The position numbers were made by a program, and so were the translations under genes. A model generated the notes under the pieces. That model saw nothing but the letters and a program-made list of their open reading frames with translations, had not been told where the DNA came from and ran no database searches. From Gammaproteobacteria bacterium (lineage in GTDB: Bacteria > Pseudomonadota > Gammaproteobacteria > Pseudomonadales > Azotimanducaceae), in the NCBI GenBank assembly GCA_024640825.1, contig JAHEEG010000295.1, forward strand, positions 1 to 40,104: DNA of 40,104 nucleotides, given 5' to 3'. Of the stretch, positions 8,862-15,869 are shown piece by piece (position 1 is the first letter of the stretch; every line of letters begins with the position of its first letter).

Positions 8862-9671
8862 TCAGGCTAGCAGGGTCGGATTGGCGAGCAACAGATCCAT
8901 GACGTCGGCGACCTCCGCGGCAGTCAGCTCGCCGGGCTTGCCTTCCATGCTGACAAGCGAGCCACACAGATTCACCACCGCAGGCGCGGCGAGGCAGCGG
9001 TTTCGAAAAAGATCCAGCGCAGGGCTTGCGCGCGCCTCGGTGTCCACGCCAACGTTCGCGAGCAGATCACCGACAACGGCAGGACTTAGCATGGCGGCCT
9101 CCTCCACCACCGGGCACCCAATGATGTTGTGGAGCGCGGTGAGCAGCTTGGGGCCCACCAGCTGAGGCACCATCGGGCCATCGTGACGACGGATGATCCG
9201 ATCGGCGGCGTGAATGTAGAAATCGAGAAACGGATTGCCAGCCTGGAACAGCAGGAAGGCGTTGTGCACCTTCACACGGGTTCTATAACCGCCGCCCTTA
9301 GTCTGCACCCAGACTTCCCGGCCCAGCGCGTACGCAACGTCGGGAATCTGCAGACGACGAGCGTCGATCACAAGGCTGTCGGCGTCCATCCAGATCACAG
9401 CGTCATAGCCTGCTGCCAGCGCGTCGGCGATAGCAAGCAGCCGGGCCAGATCACTGGCCACCACCGGCTGCTTTAGAGTCTTGCGCCGGAGATCCGGCGG
9501 CAGCGTCTCAAACAGCGCGTCGTCAACGAAACGGTAATCGAACCCGCGCTCCTCGGCCCAGCTACGCACCGAGGCAAGACACCGTTCGAGCCACCGCCAG
9601 GGCAGCGGCTGCCGATGCGATTGAATCACCAGCAAACGGCGGTCGCGTGATTGCCGCGGCGCTTCGGACAT
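8862..9671 (-). CDS. Glycosyltransferase-like protein (GT34/MNN10-like, DxD motif)
   Basis: About 269 residues. The core has SHRQPLPWRWLERCLASV, a region KQPVVASDLARLLAIADAL and WMDADSLVID, whose DAD matches the metal/nucleotide-sugar DxD motif of GT-A glycosyltransferases. GGGYRTRVKVHNAFLLFQAG and FLDFYIHA follow, as in galactosyltransferase GMA12/MNN10-like proteins. Donor and acceptor are unknown. ATG 9671 (MSEAPRQ) is chosen because GGGA sits 8-9 bases before it. ATG 9680 is a possible alternative, and the frame runs on to 9785 into a tandem repeat that is probably non-coding. No signal peptide is seen. Confidence 0.75.
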   Translation of the reverse strand: MSEAPRQSRDRRLLVIQSHRQPLPWRWLERCLASVRSWAEERGFDYRFVDDALFETLPPDLRRKTLKQPVVASDLARLLAIADALAAGYDAVIWMDADSLVIDARRLQIPDVAYALGREVWVQTKGGGYRTRVKVHNAFLLFQAGNPFLDFYIHAADRIIRRHDGPMVPQLVGPKLLTALHNIIGCPVVEEAAMLSPAVVGDLLANVGVDTEARASPALDLFRNRCLAAPAVVNLCGSLVSMEGKPGELTAAEVADVMDLLLANPTLLA

Positions 9672-9751
9672 CGCAAGCATCCCGTGATGATCGGTTTCGA
9701 ACCTGTACCCCGGCAGAATACCGGGAAGCCTTCCGGACCACCAAGGGCTGA

Positions 9752-9802
9752 GGCCACCGTGTGACGGCCACCGTGTGACGGCCACCGTGTGACGGCCACC
9801 GT
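9752..9802. repeat. 14-bp tandem repeat, about 3.6 copies
   Basis: GGCCACCGTGTGAC is repeated head to tail at 9752-9765, 9766-9779 and 9780-9793, followed by a partial fourth copy (9794-9802). It lies in the divergent promoter interval between the glycosyltransferase-like and MFS genes. The unit is not a multiple of three, which argues against a coding role. Copies are identical, so the array is recent. Confidence 0.95.
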
Positions 9803-9853
9803 TCGGGGAGACGCCGCCGGCAGGCTGGGTTACATTGCGCCAGGGGAGAAACA

Positions 9854-11236
9854 GTGCAGCCGACTACGACCGACAAATCGGAGACCGCGAGTGCGGACAA
9901 TCCGACAGCAAAAACGCCACTGCGCTCCTGGTACGCGCTGGGCCTGCTGTTCCTGGTCTACGTTTTCAATTTCATCGACCGCTCGATTCTGGGCATTCTC
10001 AATCAGGCCATCAAAGAAGATCTGGGGCTGACGGACACCCAGATGGGTTTTCTTGGTGGGATCGCCTTCGCCATTTTCTACACCTTTCTGGGCATACCCA
10101 TCGCCCGGCTGGCAGACCGCAGCGTGCGCCGCAACGTGCTCGCCGTAAGCCTGACCATCTGGAGTCTGATGACCGCAGTGTGCGGCTTCGCGGGCAACTT
10201 CGTGCAGCTGCTGCTGGCAAGAATCGGCGTCGCCGTGGGAGAAGCCGGCGGCAGCCCGCCGTCTCATTCCATGATTTCGGATCTGTTTCCCCCCAGCCGC
10301 AGGGCTACGGCACTGGCCATCTACGCCCTGGGTATTCCCGTAGGCAGCATGCTCGGCAACCTGGCCGGCGGCTGGCTCAACGAGGCATTCGACTGGCGCA
10401 CGGCTTTCATCGTCGTGGGCCTGCCGGGCGTAGTCCTGGCGCTGGTGGTGAGATTTACCCTGGCGGAGCCGGAAAGGGGCGCCTCGGAGCCCAGACGCCA
10501 AGCAGAGCAGGAAACGCCGCCCGTTGGCGAGGTATTCCGCTATCTCTGGGCCAAGCGGAGCTTCCGCTATCTTTCCCTGGGGGGCGCGCTACACGCCTTC
10601 GTCGGCTACGGGGTGGGCTACTGGATACCCGCGTTCTTCATCCGCAGCCATGGCCTCGGTACAGGCGAGTTGGGAACCTGGCTTTTCTACCTGGGCTTTG
10701 CCGGCATGGCCGGCACGTTCCTCGGCGGCTACATGGGCGATCGGCTGGCCCGCCGGGATCTGCGCTGGTACACCTGGCTGCCCGGCATTGCCACCCTTGC
10801 ATCGATACCTTTTTCCGTTGCCGTTTACCTGGTGAGCGACTACTCGACCGCGCTGCTGCTCATGATCATCCCAACCATTCTGGGCTCATACTATCTAGGC
10901 CCCACGTTTGCGCTGACTCAGGCTCTGGTCGGTTTGCGCATGCGTGCGCTCGCATCCAGCATTCTGCTGTTCATTCTCAATCTTATCGGCATGGGTCTCG
11001 GACCGCAGTTTACCGGCATCCTCAGTGACCTGCTGAACGCGTTCTCGTCCCTGGGCATCGAGTCGCTGCGGATTGCCTTGCTGTGCGTGCTGTTCTTCAA
11101 CGTCGTATCTACCCTCTACTACCTTCTGGCCGCGCGATATCTGCGCAGGGACATGGCGGACGCAGAGTCCGCAAATGCAAAGTCGGCGAACCAGAGCGCG
11201 GCCGCCCATCCGCCGGCCGCCACGCCGGCGGGCTGA
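9854..11236 (+). CDS. MFS transporter (spinster-like)
   Basis: 460 residues with about 12 membrane segments. It shows the MFS motif between TM2 and TM3 (GIPIARLADRSVRRN) and IGVAVGEAGGSPPSHSMISD followed by SRRATALAIYALGIPVG, a pattern typical of the spinster-like branch, whose animal members move sphingosine-1-phosphate and lysolipids. Bacterial members often sit beside lipid or steroid catabolic genes; the substrate is unknown. The start is GTG 9854, supported by AGGGGAG 7 bases upstream. The Ala-rich tail after TM12 is cytoplasmic. It converges with the methyltransferase gene, 12 bases apart. Confidence 0.94.
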   Translation: MQPTTTDKSETASADNPTAKTPLRSWYALGLLFLVYVFNFIDRSILGILNQAIKEDLGLTDTQMGFLGGIAFAIFYTFLGIPIARLADRSVRRNVLAVSLTIWSLMTAVCGFAGNFVQLLLARIGVAVGEAGGSPPSHSMISDLFPPSRRATALAIYALGIPVGSMLGNLAGGWLNEAFDWRTAFIVVGLPGVVLALVVRFTLAEPERGASEPRRQAEQETPPVGEVFRYLWAKRSFRYLSLGGALHAFVGYGVGYWIPAFFIRSHGLGTGELGTWLFYLGFAGMAGTFLGGYMGDRLARRDLRWYTWLPGIATLASIPFSVAVYLVSDYSTALLLMIIPTILGSYYLGPTFALTQALVGLRMRALASSILLFILNLIGMGLGPQFTGILSDLLNAFSSLGIESLRIALLCVLFFNVVSTLYYLLAARYLRRDMADAESANAKSANQSAAAHPPAATPAG

Positions 11237-11248
11237 GCGGATCCCGGA

Positions 11249-11974
11249 TCAGCCATCGGGTTCGAGCGGCCGCCGGGCAACGAGCCTCGCCAGCGCCACG
11301 GGCCGGCCATCGGGATCACTGGTCAGGCTTTCTTCTGCCAGCAGAATCTCCAGCCCTGCTGCGGCCTCCGCAATCGCTCCGGGCGCCACGCGGAACGCCG
11401 GGTTGCTCGGCCCGATGACTTCGGCCCGGGTCCGCAAATGCTCTTCGCAGATCAACCAGCCGCCAGGATTCAGGCGGCGGCAGAGGTTCTTCAGAAGGGT
11501 GAGGTTGACGTAACGAACGAGCAGGATGAGATCATAGCCGCAGAATTCCTCGGGCAGCCCCCGGTCGAGGTCCTGCTGCAACCAGCGCACGCTGAGGGCG
11601 GACGCTTCGGCAAGGCTCCGGGCGCGATCCAGACCGGCCTCGGCAATATCCACCGCATCCACCTCAAAACCCAGGCCAGCAAGATAACGGGCATTACGGC
11701 CCGTGCCACAGGCAACATCCAGCGCCCGCGGCTCAGCAACAGTCCGCGGCTCAGCAACAGCCCGCGGCTCAGCAACAGTCCGCGGCTCAGCAACAGCCCG
11801 CAGCTCAGCAACAGCCCGCAGCTCAGCAACGAACCGTGGCTCAAACTCAGGGCGGTGCCGGGACGCCAGCACTTGCGGCGCCCAGGAAACCAAAAGCTCG
11901 CTGGGGTGGATGCGCCCGCCATGCGCCCCCGTAGCGTAGCGATTTTCCCAGCGGGCTTTGTCCTGCTCACTCAT
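11249..11974 (-). CDS. Class I SAM-dependent methyltransferase with internal hexapeptide repeat
   Basis: 241 residues. The N-terminus (MSEQDKARWENRYATG) and motif I ALDVACGTGRNARYLAG (84-100), then VDAVDIAEAGLDRA, match the TehB/UbiE-like class I methyltransferases. Between them, residues about 47-83 are a run of six-residue repeats of the type RAVAEP/RTVAEP coded by an 18-bp DNA repeat. The usual proteins have only a short linker there, so the repeat is an in-frame expansion just before the SAM-binding strand. It should still fold, since the insertion lies before strand 1, but activity is untested. Substrate unknown. Confidence 0.88.
   Translation of the reverse strand: MSEQDKARWENRYATGAHGGRIHPSELLVSWAPQVLASRHRPEFEPRFVAELRAVAELRAVAEPRTVAEPRAVAEPRTVAEPRALDVACGTGRNARYLAGLGFEVDAVDIAEAGLDRARSLAEASALSVRWLQQDLDRGLPEEFCGYDLILLVRYVNLTLLKNLCRRLNPGGWLICEEHLRTRAEVIGPSNPAFRVAPGAIAEAAAGLEILLAEESLTSDPDGRPVALARLVARRPLEPDG
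11728..11835. repeat. 18-bp tandem repeat (six copies) inside the methyltransferase gene
   Basis: Units GCGGCTCAGCAACAGTCC and GCGGCTCAGCAACAGCCC alternate at 11728, 11746, 11764 and 11782. Variants with GCAGCTCAG follow at 11800 and 11818, and a decayed seventh at 11836. The unit keeps the reading frame, giving six-residue repeats in the protein. The alternating T/C difference suggests a 36-bp higher-order duplication. Confidence 0.96.
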
Positions 11975-12033
11975 GGCACAGCAGGATAGCCTGACGAGGC
12001 CCGCTTCGGCGAGCGCCGCGGGAGAAGGCGCGG

Positions 12034-12044
12034 ACTGTCACAGT
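12034..12044. promoter_or_regulatory. Short palindrome upstream of the small-gene promoter
   Basis: ACTGTCACAGT is a perfect 5-1-5 inverted repeat about 25 bases before the -35 box at 12070. It could be half of an operator, but its short length means chance is a fair alternative. Confidence 0.25.
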
Positions 12045-12069
12045 TCGGCGAATGTCCCGGAAAGGATCA

Positions 12070-12098
12070 TTGCTACCTGGCAGAACCGGGTTTATATT
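12070..12098 (+). promoter_or_regulatory. Sigma-70 promoter of a small stand-alone gene
   Basis: TTGCTA (12070-12075), a 17-base spacer, and TATATT (12093-12098). This is a near-consensus promoter, with a predicted start near 12105. It faces away from the methyltransferase gene and toward the short ORF and terminator that follow within 130 bases. Confidence 0.75.
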
Positions 12099-12135
12099 CG
12101 CAGGCGTGTCGGGCTGATATAAAAGGAGGTGATCA

Positions 12136-12171
12136 ATGTCTAACCGTTTCGCTCGTGAGGGCAATCAGTAA
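12136..12171 (+). CDS. 11-residue small ORF with maximal Shine-Dalgarno (MSNRFAREGNQ)
   Basis: ATG 12136 opens an 11-codon ORF ending TAA at 12171. It is preceded by AAGGAGGTGATC (12123-12134), a 12-base perfect complement of the 16S rRNA 3' end, with GGAGG ending 6 bases before the ATG. A strong promoter lies upstream and an intrinsic terminator follows the stop by 27 bases, so the unit makes an RNA of roughly 120 nt. No gene on the same strand follows (msrB is on the other strand), so a leader-peptide or attenuator role is unlikely. I do not recognise the peptide. It may be a microprotein, or the RNA itself may act, for example by binding 30S subunits. Confidence 0.55.
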   Translation: MSNRFAREGNQ

Positions 12172-12198
12172 GACTGTAGCCTTTGTTGGGCTTACGGG

Positions 12199-12229
12199 GG
12201 GCCGGTCAAAGACCGGCCCTTTCATTTTC
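12199..12229 (+). terminator. Intrinsic terminator of the small gene
   Basis: A 9-bp perfect stem GGGCCGGTC (12199-12207) and GACCGGCCC (12211-12219), with loop AAA, is followed by TTTCATTTT. The T-run lies on the plus-strand side, so it terminates the 12105 transcript. The stem could also act weakly for msrB read from the other side. Confidence 0.88.
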
Positions 12230-12283
12230 CGCCCCCGAAAACCTTTGCCAGAAGCGCCCGACAACCATCCGCGCGTCCGCTGA

Positions 12284-12655
12284 TTATGCAGGCACGAACT
12301 TCATGGAGATGGAGTTGACACAGTGCCGCACGTTTTTCGGCGTGAGCCCTTCTCCCTCGAACACATGCCCCAGGTGCCCGTCGCAGCTCGCACACAGGAT
12401 CTCTATGCGGTATCCGTCCGCATCCACTTCTCTTCGAACAGCACCTTCGATTTCATCGTCAAAGGCCGGCCAGCCGCAGTTCGAGTGGAACTTGTGTTCC
12501 GACCGATACAGCGGGGCATCGCAGCGCTTGCAGACATAGTATCCACCAGGCTCGAAATGATCCGTGTACTTACCGGTAAACGGCATCTCGGTACCTTTAC
12601 CAAGAATGACCTGTTGCTCATCGGGTGTCAGCGCATTGTAGTCCGCCATGTTCAA
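12284..12655 (-). CDS. msrB: Peptide-methionine (R)-S-oxide reductase
   Basis: 123 residues, typical for stand-alone cytoplasmic MsrB. It reduces methionine-R-sulfoxide in proteins using thioredoxin. The structural zinc is held by two CxxC pairs (C42/C45 and C88/C91). The catalytic cysteine is C112 in RHCVNSISM, and C60 in SNCGWPAF is placed to act as resolving cysteine. The GHLGHVF signature is intact. The ATG at 12655 and the MADYN start two codons later (12649) are both possible. It follows the VOC gene by 105 bases on the same strand. Confidence 0.96.
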   Translation of the reverse strand: MNMADYNALTPDEQQVILGKGTEMPFTGKYTDHFEPGGYYVCKRCDAPLYRSEHKFHSNCGWPAFDDEIEGAVRREVDADGYRIEILCASCDGHLGHVFEGEGLTPKNVRHCVNSISMKFVPA

Positions 12656-12760
12656 CTCATCGCAAAAAGCGTGATGCTAGCTCAAATGAAGACCGTGATG
12701 AACGCCTGAGCCCTGTTCCGCAAGCAAATCCGCCAGCCGATCCGCCAAAGATCCACATAT

Positions 12761-13249
12761 TCAACGTTTATCACCCTGCCACGCTTCGAGAACTGCACGG
12801 GCGCGGGCCGGTTTCTGATGATCGCTGTGCTGACTGCCCGCGACCTTGCGTGCCGCGAGCTCCACCACGTAGCCGTTGGGATCGCGAAAATAGACGGACT
12901 CGATAAACCCATGGTCGGAGATACCGCGGGTTTCGATACCCGCGGACCTGCCTTTGTCGAGCATTTCAAGGAGCGTCTCCCTGCTGACTTCCAGGGCTAC
13001 GTGAAGATCAAAGTCCCGCTGAGGCTTGAAATCAAATGCCATGTCCGGTTCTTCGAAAAACGCAATACAGGCACCGTCCTGCATAGCAAAGAAAGTATGC
13101 AGCACGTTGGCCGCTCGGCCGGACTTTGTCTGCTGAATGACAAACGCATCGATCATCGGCAAACCAAGAAAATCCTCGTAGAACTGCCGGGTTTCTTCTG
13201 AATCCCGGCATCGATAAGCCGCGTGGTGAAGATTCTTAATAGCCGGCAT
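12761..13249 (-). CDS. VOC-family dioxygenase/glyoxalase-like protein
   Basis: 162 residues with one VOC domain: LHHAAYRCRDSEETRQFYED, FDLHVALEVS and SVYFRDPNGYVVELAA. The expected metal ligands are His (HHAAY), His (DLHVAL) and Glu (VVELAA). The ATG at 13249 is only 2 bases after the cyclase stop, so the two are cotranscribed. The open frame upstream to 13579 is the antisense-like shadow of the cyclase gene. The Lys/His-rich tail after residue 140 is outside the fold. Substrate unknown. Confidence 0.92.
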   Translation of the reverse strand: MPAIKNLHHAAYRCRDSEETRQFYEDFLGLPMIDAFVIQQTKSGRAANVLHTFFAMQDGACIAFFEEPDMAFDFKPQRDFDLHVALEVSRETLLEMLDKGRSAGIETRGISDHGFIESVYFRDPNGYVVELAARKVAGSQHSDHQKPARARAVLEAWQGDKR

Positions 13250-13251
13250 CG

Positions 13252-14205
13252 TCAGCGGATCGCCACCGGGTTGATGATCGCCTGAACCGAGCCCACGAAT
13301 CGCGGTTGGCCCAGCACGAAAAGGAACTCCGTGGCATCGTCTGCAGCAAGGGCGGTCGTGTTCATGACCTCCAGGATATAGACGCCATTTTTCGCCAGCA
13401 GTTCCGCGTGCACCGGGAAAGCCATGGCCGGATCTTCGTGCGGAATCGCTTCCAGCGCCGCGGTATCGGCACCGATCGCCACTACGCCAAGCCCGGCGAG
13501 ATAGCGCGCGCCCTCCAGGCCGAGACCCGGCTGCTGCGCAATGAAGTTCGCAGGATCCGATTCCGCAGTGGACAGCCACCCGGTATGGAACAGGACGACG
13601 TCACCCTTGCCAATCTTTACGCCTGCCCGCTTCGCAGCAGCATCGATTTCCTTTCGATTGAAAGCGGTGCCGGCAGGTACCGGATTCTTGCCGAGCTCGC
13701 GAGTCATGTCCAGCAGCACGCCGCGCGTGACGATCGGCGGAATCTCATGGGTCGAAAACTTTCGCAGGCCCGCCGGTCCAGCGAAATCCGCCGCCTTGGT
13801 GCCGTTGTAGTAAACATGGTCGACCCCCATGTGACCGAGCCCGTCGATCTGGCTGCCGATGCCCATATAGGTTGTGAGCAGGTCATCATAGCTCGTCGCT
13901 TTGTTGGACCCAAGCGTAGCTCCGTCACTGGCACCCAGCTGAAGAACGGTAATGTGGTACCAGCGCGGCGGATACGCGGGCGTGTCCGGCCCGGTCGCCA
14001 CACCCAGCGGATAGGTCTTGCCAAGCTTCACCAGACGGGCGGCCTTAGTGACCCCGTCAGCCGAGAGATTGTTGGCGGCGCCAAGGGTATCGTCCGCCCC
14101 GTACCTGGAGGGATACCAGTCGTCCGCCAGGACGCTGGACGTGCTGAGTCCCAGCAACCCGCTGAGCAATGCGCCCTGACACAGGGCGGTGATCGATCGG
14201 TTCAT
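13252..14205 (-). CDS. Secreted cyclase-family (kynurenine-formamidase-like) hydrolase
   Basis: 317 residues. A clear Sec signal peptide (MNRSITALCQGALLSGLLG... ending SVLA before DDW) sends it to the periplasm. The mature part fits the cyclase/formamidase family (PF04199): GSQIDGLGHMGVDHVYYNG stands where the family has the HxGTHxDxPxH metal site, so one zinc ligand set is rearranged. KGDVVLFHTGW and HAELLAKNGVYILEVMN are typical. Secreted members are poorly characterised and may hydrolyse small amides, lactones or isatin-like compounds. ATG 14205 follows GGGGAGG, a strong ribosome site. Confidence 0.9.
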   Translation of the reverse strand: MNRSITALCQGALLSGLLGLSTSSVLADDWYPSRYGADDTLGAANNLSADGVTKAARLVKLGKTYPLGVATGPDTPAYPPRWYHITVLQLGASDGATLGSNKATSYDDLLTTYMGIGSQIDGLGHMGVDHVYYNGTKAADFAGPAGLRKFSTHEIPPIVTRGVLLDMTRELGKNPVPAGTAFNRKEIDAAAKRAGVKIGKGDVVLFHTGWLSTAESDPANFIAQQPGLGLEGARYLAGLGVVAIGADTAALEAIPHEDPAMAFPVHAELLAKNGVYILEVMNTTALAADDATEFLFVLGQPRFVGSVQAIINPVAIR

Positions 14206-14303
14206 TTTTGCCTCCCCGGCTTTGCTTACCAATCTGGAAATCTGGCGATTTAGCGCCTCATCGTGGTGGTTATTCGAGCTGTTGGAGTCTATCGCAGGCC
14301 GCA

Positions 14304-14738
14304 TCAGATGACCGAAAAATACGCCTCGAGCTGGTCCAGCAGATCGGACCAGAGCTGGCGGGCCGCGTCCCTCGAGGTTTCGGTGGGAAAACCCTGCTGC
14401 TGTATGTCGATGCGGGTGCTGCCCGCAGCCTCCGCAAGAGCCACAAAAAGTTCGGTGCCAAAGGTCCCGTCGAAGCCCTCCTGGTACCGCTGAGAGCAAT
14501 GAAATCCCGCAGGCGGGTCGACCGCCCGGTACTCGCCACTTTGCACGAAGCGGTCGCCGCCTAGCGTCGTCCAGACGAACAGATAGAGCCCGCCGGCCCG
14601 CGCATCAACGCTGACCTCCCGCATGCAGTCGGCTGTCGGGGAATACCAAGCGGAAAGATGTTCCGCCTCAGTCCAGACCTGGAACACCAGATCCCGAGGC
14701 ACAAACAGTTCCCGGCTCAGCGTCAGGCTATGCGCCAT
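14304..14738 (-). CDS. SRPBCC/AHSA1-like protein
   Basis: 144 residues of the START-like SRPBCC fold, AHSA1 subgroup: LSRELFVPRDLVFQVWTEAEHLSAWYSP, ARAGGLYLFVW, GEYRAVDPP and a C-terminal helix LWSDLLDQLEAYFSVI. These proteins have a hydrophobic pocket for ligands, but bacterial functions are mostly unknown. ATG 14738 (MAHSLTL) is chosen because GGAG lies about 8 bases before it; the frame begins 7 codons earlier. It sits between the LLM oxidoreductase and the secreted cyclase on the same strand. Confidence 0.88.
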   Translation of the reverse strand: MAHSLTLSRELFVPRDLVFQVWTEAEHLSAWYSPTADCMREVSVDARAGGLYLFVWTTLGGDRFVQSGEYRAVDPPAGFHCSQRYQEGFDGTFGTELFVALAEAAGSTRIDIQQQGFPTETSRDAARQLWSDLLDQLEAYFSVI

Positions 14739-14778
14739 GCTGTATTCTCCCATGCACAACAGGCCGAACGGGCCACAT

Positions 14779-15861
14779 TCAGATCTGTCCGACGATATCC
14801 CGTCCCACCCGTTCCAGAACCTCGAACCGGGTATCGAAATTCGGCAGGATCATCACCTGCTTCAGACCTGCCCCGGCAAGATCGCGCAGGCGCGTCAGCA
14901 GCTGGTCCCGCGTACCGATCATACTCGAAGCCTCGAGCACTTCGCGGGTCAGAAACTGCGCTTCCTCTTCCAGCACCCAGCAGTTGTGGCCCGCATGGAT
15001 GCGCTGGTGGCGCCGCTCCTCCGGATAAGAATCCAGCAGCGCGCTGTAGTCATCCCATATTTCACGCAGCGCCCCCGGCGGCTGGTGGCCGAAATTCCGC
15101 CACTGGTCGTAGGCGTAGTGCACGGTCGCCATGGCCATGGCGCCACATTCGGCTTTTACGCGATCGGAATCGGCGGCCTCTCCCTCGTCGAGCACCACCA
15201 TGGTGGTCAGCGCGGTGGTATAGAACGCGTCGCGGTGAAGTTCGCGGTCGACGGCGCGAGCGCCATCCTCGATCATCCGCCAAAGGTTCTGCATGACCCC
15301 GCTGTTGCCTGCCAGCGCCAGCACCGCGCCGTCGCCGTGCTTGCCAGCCAGGCCCAGAGAGCGAGGCCCGAAGCCGGACACGTACAGCGGTATCGGGTCG
15401 GCAAAGTTTACAAAGCCTTTGTCCGGCATAATGTGGCGGATGGGGGCTTCCCCGTACGCGCCCACGGTCAGCGGGCCCATCATGGCTTCTTCCCCTCTGA
15501 GCAGCGACCTGAGGGCATGCAGATAGTCGTCGAACTCGCGGATACGATGCGGCGGCTGCCCCATCACCCGCATTGCCGTGTTGCCCGCCCCCACGCCGCA
15601 GAAAGTCCGGCCCGGTGCCAGCGCGTTGATGGTCGCAATGCCCGCGGCGTGCACGGGGGCCGGCCGGGTGCCGGATACAGCGACGCCCGTACCCAGGTTG
15701 ATACGGGAAGTTCTGTCGGCCGCCAGAGCCAGGGTGGCGTAGCAGTCCGACCAGAGCATCTGACTGTCGGCCAGCCAGGCGTGGGAATATCCCAGCGCCT
15801 CCGCCCGGACCACGTAGTCCACATCGCCGATGTGAGAGGCCACGCAGATGCCTATGTCCAT
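14779..15861 (-). CDS. LLM-class flavin/F420-type oxidoreductase
   Basis: 360 residues of the luciferase-like TIM-barrel family. Features are MDIGICVASHIGDVDYVVRA, the strand INLGTGVAVSGTRPAPVHAA, GRTFCGVGAGNTAMRVMG and ADPIPLYVSGFGPRSLGLAG. The start and the HAW/GTGV region resemble the methylenetetrahydromethanopterin-reductase-like branch that uses F420 or FMN. The cofactor cannot be decided by eye. ATG 15861 has AGGAGG 5 bases upstream and lies 8 bases after the methyltransferase stop, so the two are one operon. Confidence 0.93.
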   Translation of the reverse strand: MDIGICVASHIGDVDYVVRAEALGYSHAWLADSQMLWSDCYATLALAADRTSRINLGTGVAVSGTRPAPVHAAGIATINALAPGRTFCGVGAGNTAMRVMGQPPHRIREFDDYLHALRSLLRGEEAMMGPLTVGAYGEAPIRHIMPDKGFVNFADPIPLYVSGFGPRSLGLAGKHGDGAVLALAGNSGVMQNLWRMIEDGARAVDRELHRDAFYTTALTTMVVLDEGEAADSDRVKAECGAMAMATVHYAYDQWRNFGHQPPGALREIWDDYSALLDSYPEERRHQRIHAGHNCWVLEEEAQFLTREVLEASSMIGTRDQLLTRLRDLAGAGLKQVMILPNFDTRFEVLERVGRDIVGQI

Positions 15862-15869
15862 GATTCCTC

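Noticed and set aside
7183-8967. 594-codon open frame on the minus strand
   Set aside because: It is the antisense shadow of the acyl-CoA carboxylase, whose motifs are unmistakable; the reverse frame is His/Ala/Gly-rich with no domain.
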